From Raphanus sativus (lineage: Eukaryota > Streptophyta > Magnoliopsida > Brassicales > Brassicaceae), in the NCBI RefSeq assembly GCF_000801105.2, contig NW_026615391.1, positions 1-64,000 of the forward strand: a DNA stretch of 64,000 nt, read 5' to 3'. Shown in pieces: positions 1-10,233 of the stretch. Under the pieces are notes generated by a model, which was given only the letters and a program-made list of their open reading frames with translations, was not told the DNA's origin and did no database searches. A program made the position numbers and the translations under genes. Every line of letters begins with the position of its first letter. Position 1 is the first letter of the stretch.

Positions 1-3000
1 TACTCTCAGTGAGCCGAGGCATCCAGTGCGGCAACGTTGTATTCCCCGAGCGAACTACGATTCCGGCATCTTCTTCTCCAACTTCATTCCTTTGAGATGT
101 GTCCCTATAAGCCATACATAAACGATACACATTATGCACGTGGCTACACAAATATCAAGGATATACAAATTATAATTTTGTGGTGTTGATGTACATTAAC
201 TTAATATTAGTAGTTTCATATATGCATTGCTAAGTGAAATCTATATATAGAATGTTGAGACTTTATACCCGATAGACAAGGGAGGGTGGGGAGACATAGG
301 TTCTGGCAACAGGTGCGGTGTCTCACATGGTGATGTTGAGGCTAACCCTTGGCTGAGGTTTTGCGGCTCAATGTCTTCACTTTGATCAACCTGCAAAATT
401 CAATATTCGTATAACTAGTTAATATTTTTCGTTAGGGAATTATTTTAACATCCAAACATAAATTAAATATACGTAATCTGAAAATTTTAGACTAATCTCT
501 GAAACTTAATTAAAGGTTTTGTCATCCGTTTCACCTTCTTTATTAGCTGTTTCTTCAGTTCTTTAAGTTCCTTTTCCTATGCCAACAAAAAATCCCATAT
601 TTGTTACTTCTATTCAGAAAATGAAGTATTCTAGACCGAAAATATAAATTTATTATTTGCAAAAAAAAAAAGAAGAACAGCAATCTTCAAGATTACATAT
701 ATACTCCAACTATTATGATTTGTACAACCCCAATAGCAAAAAAGACCGGTAGGTACCTCAAAGATGTTTACAAGGTACAAGACCATTAATATATGACCAT
801 AACAAAGAGTAATTATCTCTAAACCAGTATATTACCTTTTTCTGGAGCTGTGCTAACGATTCTACCATGAGCTGGTTCTGTTTTCCCATACCAAAACAAA
901 AGTTACATGATTAGATGTAGTATATCCATATATCTGTGTAAATATATGCATACATACACTGAACATGATTAGACAAAAACACTTTCGTACAAATGATCTA
1001 TGCATAGATCATAGGTGTACAAAATGTAAGATAATGCTTGTATAAAGACAAATAACCTTTCTAGAGCGAGTTCTCCTGAGGGAAGTATCAAGTTGCATCT
1101 CCAGACCCTGAAGCTCTCTGATACTTAGAGCATCTACCTCTTCTCCTTTTAAGTGCCTTGTTATATGAAACAAAAAGTTAAAAATGAAGATGCAATTTAT
1201 TATATTGTTTAAATTTAGAATGTGTGTATTTATGTATGGATGATCTTTTGGTAATAAGTTTCTAACCTTAAGCTTGTTTGCATAGCATCAATCATCCTCA
1301 AGAGCTTCGAACATTCGGTTGAACACTCACCCTACAAACAATAAGAAGAAGTAGTAGAAAACAAAAGTTAGCCAAATTTAGGATAGTACAATGAATCATA
1401 TCTAGTAGATATTTATTTAGTCATGTGCTCAAGAACCTGTGTATCCAAATTTGGTGTAGGAATATCTTGACCGGCGTATGAACACCTCTCATATCGAACA
1501 AGAATTCTCTCCATGCTAAACATCATTCAATAAAACTTGAATGACTACTCAATGTAAAACTACCATCATACAGCATGTTTAACATAATGAATATATATTT
1601 TAAAGTTGGTATACGTTTTTTCTTTCTTATGTATTTTGGAAAGATAAACAAAAACATTTCAAGATTTATATGCATGTAATGTTTTATTTACAATTGAGAG
1701 CATTGATCTACATTTCCATTCATTTTGAACACTATATCAATGGATTTAGTACATGATATTTGGATTTCGATTTTAAGCCCCCGGATAGTTTCAAGAGAGG
1801 ACGTGCCCTTGAGTAAATCAGTTGAACCGAGGATAAGTGACCACCAAGTAGCTCACACACAGAGTTTACACAGTGAAATCAAACTTAAGATAGAAAGAAG
1901 TTTAGTTACGCCCTTCTTTATATCCAGTACAATTGAGCCACCACAGGCGGGGAATCAGACATTATTTACAGTAATCCTTAGACTAAAATGATTATTAGAT
2001 CAAAAATTTTAAAATTTTAGACTTATACTACTTAAATCTCACAAGCTAGAAAGTATATGGGTGTGTATATATTTTCATGTGAAGATCGAGGTTAGTCCCA
2101 GGTTTGACCAAGAAAAGAACTCCATGACAAAGGCTTGCCATGCTTTTTATAACATTTTACGGTGTATCTTACTTCCTGTTTACTATTATTACAATCATGA
2201 CTGAAAGCTCACTCCTATTTATAGTAGATTTGGTTTCTCTCTTTAGTAATTTTGTGTACATTTAGTTATTTTCAATACGAATCATCCCTAAAAAGATGAT
2301 TATTTGCACTAAGACTTTTTACGATGTGTTCTTCTTATATAATATTAGGGCTAATTACTTCTTTCTCCGTTTCATTAGTACTAATTAATGATGGTGTTTA
2401 TCAAAAGATGAGAGCTATTGTAATTTACATGAACCTAGGACATTGGGATACTTTGAACGGTGTCATCATAATATGTCTCCTAGTATTAGTTTTTAATGTT
2501 AACTTTTATATCATATTCGAAATTACAATAGAAATAAGGAATTATCCATCCTAATTATTACAGCATAACTTACAAATAATAAAAGCTAAAACAAACAATT
2601 TTCTTTCTAATTTGATCTTTCTATGTAAGATCTCCATAACGATTGCAATTGCCTTTTTTAGTTAAATTTTGTTCATTTATAATTGAATTCTCAGATAAAA
2701 TTACGAGTACAAATTTCAATTCTGCTATGTTGTATGTACCAAAATTTGTTTGTTAAAACTAATCGGACTTATTTTGTATGAAAGATATTTGAATTCGAGT
2801 TACTAAAATAAATAAAACAAACTTTAATCTAACACAGGTTACCAAAAATAACCTGATACTAACATGAGTAATAGCCAAAAGTAATCTACCTTTGAACATT
2901 ATAAGATCTACTCACTGGTTCAAACCCTACAGGTCACGGAATAAGAAAAACAAATATTTGTAGACTTTGTAACAAATTTAATTTTTCTCTTCAGCCATTT

Positions 3001-3698
3001 TCCTATAAAATCGCCATTTTTGTACGCTTGAAGAAAAAATACACACGTACATTAAAAGAAAGATATCTAATTGTGTTTCATGGTATATGCATTAATTCAA
3101 CTTATTTTGGTAATTTACAGTTAGCACATTCTCAACAATCTCTGTTATGAAAGCCTATGTTACAACAATCGCTGTTATGTCTCACAGTTATGGTTTGATC
3201 ACATAATTATCTCTATTCACTTATGTTAATTTGATTGATGTAGGACATATATTTCATTTTTATTTTCTTCTCTCTAACTTAGAGATGCAAGAACTAATTA
3301 AGCAGATATGTATGAACTAATTAAGCATGTGTATTAATCTCTCTCGTACACATGATACATGGCTGTAAAATCATTAATTTGATCAAAATATCTCACCCAA
3401 TTTCACATCAATTCATGAAAATATTAGCTCAATATATGTAGGTAGATACGGATAGATATGAGATTTTTTTTCTTAAAAGTAAATTAATTAACAGTTCAGG
3501 AAGAAACTCAAACCTGGAGCCAGCAGAGTACTCAAAGAGCTTGCCTTTTGGAGTAAAGACAATCAAAGCAACATCAGCATCACATAACACTGAGATCTCT
3601 TGAGCTTTCTTCACCAAACCTGTTCTTCGCTTTGAAAAGGTCACTTGTCTCCTTATCTTGTTCTCGATCCGCCGTAGCTGAACCCTTCCCCTTCCCAT
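1..3698 (-). CDS. AGL79: AGL79-like MADS-box transcription factor (AP1/FUL clade), 3' end off window
   Basis: Type II (MIKC) MADS-box protein expected to bind CArG-box DNA as dimers in the nucleus. I traced eight minus-strand exons by GT-AG borders and reading phase: 3514-3698, 1437-1515, 1267-1331, 1057-1156, 836-877, 535-576, 269-390 and 1-104; the last exon runs off the window. 246 residues are visible, close to full family length. Residues 1-60 are the MADS domain (starts [18 protein letters not shown], with [20 protein letters not shown]). The I and K regions follow, including [17 protein letters not shown] and [19 protein letters not shown]. The C terminus carries [10 protein letters not shown], resembling the FUL-type LPPWM motif. 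The [16 protein letters not shown] and [15 protein letters not shown] segments fit AGL79 rather than FUL, AP1 or CAL (recognition from memory). Exon number and the 42-nt exons 5 and 6 are normal for the clade. No frame break seen. Family call very sure, orthologue call fairly sure. Confidence 0.87.
1516..3513 (-). other. Long first intron of the AGL79-like gene
   Basis: A 1998-bp intron separates the MADS exon from exon 2. The donor follows codon 61 plus two bases, and the acceptor (TTTAG, then C-ATG) restores a serine followed by [11 protein letters not shown]. It is AT-rich with no convincing coding frame; the small open frames at 1725-1991 and 2324-2554 (plus strand) show no protein features. 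A long first intron after the MADS exon is usual in this clade and often carries regulatory elements, but I could not identify a specific site. Confidence 0.8.
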
Positions 3699-4092
3699 TT
3701 CTTCAAATTTTTCTCAAAAACCAATGAGAAAGCTACAAGAAGACCTTAGAACCTTCACCAGGAGAAGACTAAGAAGAAGAACCCTAGATTCTCTCTTAAA
3801 AGAAAAAAAGTAGAGTAAGATGAGGATACGAAAAGATTTTGATGTAAGTTTCTATTTGTGTGAACTTGGTTTATATAAATAGGTTCGACACACAATGGCA
3901 TATGGAGGAAAAAGAGAAAGTATCAAATGATACAATTAGGGAAAGTGAAAGAAGAAAACTAGGGTTTATGTCAATGTGACGGAAATAGGCTTCAATTATT
4001 ATCATTACTATATCAGTTAATGAAGTAATTAATTAACTTATATTGATGGGTTTTAAAACACTTAAATGGAATTAAAAAGGACCTAGGAGAAT
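3699..4092 (-). promoter_or_regulatory. 5' UTR and proximal promoter of the AGL79-like gene, TATA box at 3871-3880
   Basis: On the minus strand ATTTATATAA lies at 3871-3880, about 175 bp upstream of the start codon, so transcription probably starts near 3840-3850 with a leader of roughly 140-150 nt. The leader is rich in AGAA/TTCTTC runs. The unique upstream sequence is short: a transposon begins at 4101, only about 220 bp beyond the TATA box. The TATA box is seen; the start site is inferred. Confidence 0.55.
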
Positions 4093-4100
4093 ATATAGGT

Positions 4101-4682
4101 TAGGTCTGGGCATTCGGATTACCGGTTCGGATTCAGGTCGGGGTTTTTTCGGATTTCAAATATTTCGGAACTAGAGAAAATGGTATCGATCGGATAATTT
4201 AAAAAATTTCGATTTGGATACGGTTTGGTACCTGTCGGATCCAGTTCAGATCCGGTTACATCCGAAGTAACCGTAGAAAAGTGGTTCCAATTCGGGTCTA
4301 ACTGTATTTATCTGAACATATCCGAAATGGGTATTTTTTACCCAACTTATCCGAATAAGCAAATCAATTATAAGAGAGTAAGAACTATAAATACTATACC
4401 ACTAAAACTAAATAAAAGTAGACTTGAATTAACTCACAAAAAATAAAAACAGCCGTGAACAAACTAAAACTTACCTATGTTAAATGAGTCGATGAATTAA
4501 GAATCAGATATTTTCAGATAGTTGTTCAGATTTCGGGTAATACCCGATCCGACCCAATACCCGAAATATAAATGAAAGCATACCCAATCGGATATTTCAC
4601 TATATTCGGATCCGACCAAAACTCAATTTTTCGGATTGGTACCGATTAGGATTTTCGGATCCGGAAAATATGTGCAAGCCTA
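4101..4682. mobile_element. Non-autonomous hAT-like transposon with 8-bp target-site duplication
   Basis: A 582-bp element starts TAGGTCTGGGCAT and ends with the complement of TAGGCTTGCACAT, giving imperfect ~13-bp terminal inverted repeats. The octamer ATATAGGT sits directly on both sides (4093-4100 and 4683-4690). Length and ends fit the hAT superfamily (8-bp duplication, TAGG-TG type ends). The interior repeats TTCGGAT/CCGGATCCGA motifs, partly in inverted order, and has no credible protein. If one more base pair is counted the duplication is 9 bp, so a MULE-type element is the alternative. Confidence 0.6.
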
Positions 4683-4691
4683 ATATAGGTT

Positions 4692-4879
4692 CTTTTTTGC
4701 CATCTAAAGAGATTTCCATTTAAACAAAGTAATACATACAACTACATGACCATTACAGATGCTTGGCCCTCCTTCAAGTTTAGAGTGATCGAAATCAGAT
4801 ATTTACTTAATGATTTTTTGACTTGGCGGATTGCTCTTGAACCCTTTGAATCAAATAAGGGAGCCCGTATTATAGCTTC
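4692..4879. other. Short unassigned segment between the hAT-like element and the CACTA end
   Basis: About 190 bp with no recognised gene or repeat. The minus strand is open here and runs into the CACTA terminus, but part of that frame is transposon end, so I do not call a gene. This stretch should be the left flank of the CACTA insertion, yet it does not resemble the Copia sequence on the right flank. Confidence 0.4.
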
Positions 4880-5332
4880 CACTACAGGAAATGTGGATAG
4901 TAATAGCGCCCGAAAAGCGCTATGATTCATATTTAATAGCGCTTCCTTGGACGCTCTGACATCGCCCGTTATAAAAGGTCCGACCCTTTTAATAGCGGTT
5001 TTCCTTTGTGCCATTATTAAGTTTATAACAATAGCGCTTTTTAATGCAATTGTTAATATTTATAATAACGTTTTACAAATGTTATTATAACCTAATAATT
5101 TGATTTTCCCAATAGCAAAGATAGCAAATGTTTCATGTTATTAATTAGTTTTTTAATTATCTGGAAATTAATTAATAATAATTAGTGAATTGATTTGTTT
5201 TAATAATGAATTCGAAATATGAAATAAAAAATTTTAAATTATTGAAAAACCAAAAAATAGTATAATTATTTAAATTCCATAACACAACATTATCACAATT
5301 ATACAAACCATCACACAAGTGCATACAACCTA
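4880..5332. repeat. CACTA left terminus: inverted repeat and subterminal AATAGCG motifs
   Basis: Holds the terminal CACTACAGGAAATGTGG followed by several copies of (T)AATAGCG(C) in both orientations up to about 5040, then AT-rich 3' flank of the transposase gene to its stop codon at 5333. Such subterminal motifs bind the TnpA-type protein in En/Spm elements (family knowledge). The short open frame across 4742-5014 is an accident of transposon end joined to flank. Confidence 0.8.
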
Positions 5333-8300
5333 TTAATCTACCACTAATAAACCTTCACAATCATCCCTAACATAAACACTATCATCATCTGAAGCTTCAT
5401 CACCCATATCATCAACTTCTTGGACAGGTAAAGGAGCACCACCTAAATCCTCTTCTGTTTCCAACTCATGATAACCTCTAGGTGGTGCTCTTATAACAAC
5501 ATACCAATTTGAAGCATCATTCTCCCTAGAGTAGAAAACATGTTTTGCTTGAGAAGGTAGAATGAATGGATCTTTCAAATAGGCTGCTTGGTTCATATGA
5601 AGGTTAACAAGAGTGAAGCCATCTTCTTCCTTCACGCCATTCGCTGTGTTTGCCCAGTTGCATCTAAAGAGTGGCACTTTGAACATGTGATAGTCGATGA
5701 CCAAAATCTCCTTTATCACTCTATAGTATGTAATCATATCCGCGACCTGTCTCATATCTCGAGCACTTGATCTACACATGCTAAAGGCTTCATAAGTTAC
5801 TCCACTGTTTTGTGTCTTCAGCTTGACCGCATCAGTATGAAACCGTTGGCCATTGATGATGAATCCTTTATGTGCTAAAGCAACATTTCTTGGCCCAAAT
5901 GCCAACCACCTTATCTCCTTAGAATGACTATCTGTTGAGTCTGAATGAATCTGCGACAGGAAATCAGAGCATGATCATCAAGCCGAGGTACTTGAATTAT
6001 AATCAAAACATGATAATATATACCAGAAAACCAATCATCAATCTACAAGCTAACCAGTCATCAAAATACTAAAAATCCAGACATTTCATCAAGCTATAAA
6101 CTACTTAGACATCAATTCACTAAAATCTGGACATGTTCTTCAAGATACAAGCTAACCAGGCATCATGATACAAGCTAACCAGTCATCAAAATAATCAAGA
6201 AAAGAATATGGAGTTTGAAACCTTATTTTTAAGCCATTCTGCAAAGTGGTCAGTATGGTATTTCCATAACAAAGTTTCATTTCTAGCCAATCGAGCATCC
6301 TTTGCTTGCAACTCTTCCAAATGCATCCTGATTTTAAATTAAACAACAGTATATGAAAATGAACTTATGAGTAAAACTAGTAGAAGAAACATAGAGAATT
6401 ACTTACTCAAGAAATGGATCCAAAGATGCCATGTTCATTAGCACATAGCGATGTGCAATGTCTTTATCTTTATCTGAAAGGGTAACCTCTATACCCTTCT
6501 GCAGAGGTCGGCCTTCAACCACCATTGTGTCAGTCTCGACATCTTCATTACGATTAACTGCTTCTTGAACTGGTACTGAATCTTTAAGGAACTCTAAACA
6601 GAATGCAACGCATTCTCCAGCCAAATACGCCTCAGCCATACATGCTTCTGGCCTTGCATAATTCTTCACAAAAGCCTTTAGTGTTTTCATGTACCTATAA
6701 CTCAGGAAATATGAATATAAGTCAAACATCATTGCGGAAAGTGCATATATTGAAGCAAATGAGTTAATCAAACCTTTCAAAGGGATACATCCAGCGGAAG
6801 TGAACTGGTCCTCCCAAGCGTGCCTCTTTTGATAGATGTATTGGTAGGTGAAACATGATATCAAAAAGGGCTGGAGGGAAGAAGCGCTCCAGCTGACACA
6901 TTGTTTCCACAAACTCTGTTTCCATGGATATAAGTTTCTCTGGGTCAATGATGCGCTGACACAACCTATTGAAGTAACTGCATAATCTATTTGTGGCTAT
7001 CCTAGGACCCCTATGTAACAACCCTCTTAATGCAGCTGGTAACAAGTTCTGTACTAGGACATGATGATCATGCGACTTTAAACTACCAATATTTGGAGGG
7101 TTAACTGAAACACAATTCACAATATTACCACAATAACCATCAGGACCTCTAAACTTAGCTAACCTTTGGCAAAAAATGGTCTTCTCTTTCTTCGATAACC
7201 AGTAGGCAGCAGGAGGTAAGTATGTTTTCTTTCCCCTCACCTCTGTGTGCAAGTGCTTTCTGATTCCAATATCTTCTAAGTCTTTTCTTGCTTTCAACCC
7301 ATCTTTTGACTTCGCACTTTGCATCAACAGAGACAATATAGCATCAGACACATTCTTTTCTACGTGCATAACATCAATATTGTGACGAACAGGTAACTTC
7401 TAACACATTAAACAAGAAACTGTTAGGCATATTCATATACAACAATCACATAATATAGGTCAGTTACTATACTTTACCTTCCAGTAAGGTAGATCAAAGA
7501 ATATTGATCTCTTCTTCCACCGCCATAGTTCATTTGATTCATCACACTCTTCTTCCACTACCCTCTCATCATCTTCCAAATCTAGTCTTTTCCTTTTTTT
7601 TTCCTTCTCTAGAGGTCTACCAAAATCATTCGTAAAAGCTTGTAGTGTCTCATATATCTCAGCGCCTGTTTGTATCCTATTCGCATCAACTTCCTCTACA
7701 GTGTTGTCAAACCAAGCTTTTTTATATCTGTAACGATGGCCAGGCGGTAGTCTCCTTCTGTTACCCATGTAGACAAACTTGCGGCTAAACTTAAGCCACC
7801 TTGCAGGTGTATCCTTTCCGCATACACTGCAGGCTTGTTTCCCCTTTACTTTACATCCAGACAGTGTTCCTAAGGCTGGATAGTCACTGATACTCCAAAG
7901 CAGCAAGGCTCTGAGATTAAAATTCTCCTTCGCAAATGAGTCATACACTTCAATACCCTCAGCCCACAAATCTTTTAGATCGTCTATCAGTGGTGCTAGG
8001 TAAACATCTATTTTATTACCAGGAGCAGTAGGACCAGGGATCAACAAAGTCAATATTATATTCTCAGCCTTCATACACATGGTTGGAGGCGTGTTATAGT
8101 TCACTAACAACACTGGCCATGTGCTGTGATTGGTGCTTTGCATGGAGAAAGGGTTCATCCCATCTGTGGAAATCCCAAGTCGAAGATTCCGTGGATCAGC
8201 AGCAAAGTCTGGCCATTTAGCATTCACTTGTGCCCAAGAGATAGAATCAACGGGGTGCCGCATTGTACCATCTTCAGTGGCATTGGTATAGTGCCAACGC

Positions 8301-9172
8301 AGATCTTCAGCCATCCTCTTTGATCTAAACATCCTCCTAAACCTGTCCTTGATTGGAAAATATCTTAGGACCTTTGCCGGAATCCCCACCTTTATCTCAT
8401 TACTGTGCTTATCCATTTCCCATCTTGAAACTTTGCATCTTGGACAGCTTTGTAGGTTCTCGTACTCCTTCCTATACAGTATGCAATCATTCTTGCAAGC
8501 ATGTATATTGTCGTAGCCGAACCCAAAGATCTTCAGAAATTTCTTGATTGCAGCTAAACTCTTGGGAAGAACATTGTCTTCAGGTAGCAAATCCTCAAGT
8601 AAAACCAACAACTGATCAAAGTAGTTCTCCGACACACCACTTTTAACCTTGAATCTGTAAAGTCCCATGATAGCTGAAACCTTTGTGTGCTTGAGACAAC
8701 CCGAGTATAATGGCGTACCCGAGTGTAAAGTCCCATGATAGCTGAATCTGTAAAGTCACCATGAATACTCCAACGAGAACTCTTATAATTCTTATCCATA
8801 CCCCTAATCACCAAATGCTCCACAATTTTATCCAGTGACTGATGGCTCAGATGCGGTCTCTAAAGGGCACTAGAATCTCTTATGAATTCTCTTATACTTC
8901 TTATCCATACCCCTAATCACCAAATGCTCCACAATTTTATCCAGTGACTGATGGCTCAGATTGCGGCAGTCTCTACAAGGGCATAGCATTTCAAGAAGAC
9001 TTCCCAATCTTCTTGCTGACGAATTCACGAAATTAGTTGCTCCTTCTGAATACTCGTGGCTATTCCTACAAGAATCATACAAAATAAGTTAGCTTTCTTT
9101 CAATCGGCGAGTACAAGTGAGATCGAGAGATTGTAGGTTATACCTTGGAAGCCAAATCCACGTCTTATCCAT
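5333..9172 (-). pseudogene. TNP2-like CACTA transposase, N-terminal region broken
   Basis: The catalytic transposase of the element (Transposase_21/TNP2 family). Exons traced on the minus strand: 9144-9172 (MDKTWIWLP), ~8880-9065 (start of the transposase-associated domain, RNSHEYSEGATNFVN, then MLCPCRDCRNLSHQSLD), 7478-8668 and its upstream part (core, including RLGISTDGMNPF and GCKVKGKQACSVCGKDTPA), 6774-7399 (LPVRHNIDVMHVEKNV to WMYPFER), 6407-6694 (YMKTLKAFVKNYARPEA), 6222-6327 and 5333-5950 (DUF4216-like tail, ending GLLVVD). All later splice joints keep phase and restore typical TNP2 motifs. The N-terminal part does not: a 109-bp tandem duplication (about 8770-8980) and a second ~70-bp duplication (8651-8678 against 8724-8745) put stops and frame changes between CRDC and the core. 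Without unseen splicing the full enzyme cannot be made. Core family very sure. Confidence 0.85.
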
Positions 9173-10233
9173 TTGCTTACTTTCAATCGGCGAATACAGG
9201 AACGGCTGGTTCGATCTTAGCTTTCTTTAGGGTTTGTTTAGGTCAAAGCTCGCAAGACAGAAACAGAAAGAGAGATGTTGTGTTCTGAAATTTTCCAACT
9301 GCAAACAGAAACAGAAAAAATGAACGGCTGTGATCAAAGATTTGGAGAGCAATCGGACGGTCTATGATTAATCCGAGTGCAATCTTAGTAGTTGCTCCTT
9401 ATTGGTTCAGAAAAGAACGGCTCAGATCAAAGTTACCAACACGAATCAATGGTATAGGATTAATCCATGTGCAATTAAAAAGAATGGCTAAGATTGAATT
9501 TGGCGAGACACATCCATCGGCCTATGGTTTGCCACGTCTGCAATCTTGGAGGTTACTCCTCATTGGCTCAGTATATTAATTTCGTTTGAAATCTTAAAAT
9601 TAATATATATAGGATTTTGAAGCAAAAAAAAATTAAATTAAATCTTAAAAATTAAAATATCAGTATTCTAATTTTTTTTAAAAAAATCGTATACATAAAA
9701 ATATTTTATGTGAGCTTTTATAAAATTGATCAATCTAGCTCATATGTTCACAAACACTACTACTTATTTGTATGTACAAAGACTTTAGGGTATAGGGTTT
9801 GAACAAATGAGTGTTTATAAAATTTATAACTAACTAGTTTTATGAAATTAAGATTACAATATCCTTTTTATAAAGAACAAAATTGTGAAATCAAGAACAA
9901 TTAGGGTATAGGGTATATGTTTGTACTTTAGGGTTTAGGGATTTCACTTTAGGGTATATGGTTTTAATTTTGGTCTTATCACCTGTGGTTTTAATTTTTA
10001 AAACTTATGGTTTAATGTAAAATTATGCACTTTAGGGTATAGGGTTTAACAAGCTAAACATTTTCACACACAACCATTAATCATAATATCACACATAATA
10101 TTTGTTTTTGTCAGTTAACCATAACATAATATTACACATGATTTAACCGATCATAAAAGTACTTTAAAATTCTATCACACACTAGAAATACATTGCCGAC
10201 ATAACAACTTGAAAACTGTTTCAGACGACATGT
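9173..10233. other. Spacer between the two CACTA genes
   Basis: About 1.06 kb with no coding frame I can support. It holds the upstream region of the transposase gene and the 3' flank of the TnpA-like gene. 9240-9580 contains repeated phrases such as GAACGGCT(G/C)AGATCAAAG. From 9770 to 10050 it is AT-rich with several TTTAGGG and TTAGGGTATAGGGTTT strings, one reading as two adjacent telomere-type units near 9940. Confidence 0.5.

Noticed and set aside
1725..2554. Two small open frames in AGL79 intron 1
   Set aside because: No start context, no features, inside a well-supported intron.
4742..5014. 90-codon minus-strand open frame
   Set aside because: It crosses the CACTA terminus, so it joins unrelated flank and transposon end; no protein features.
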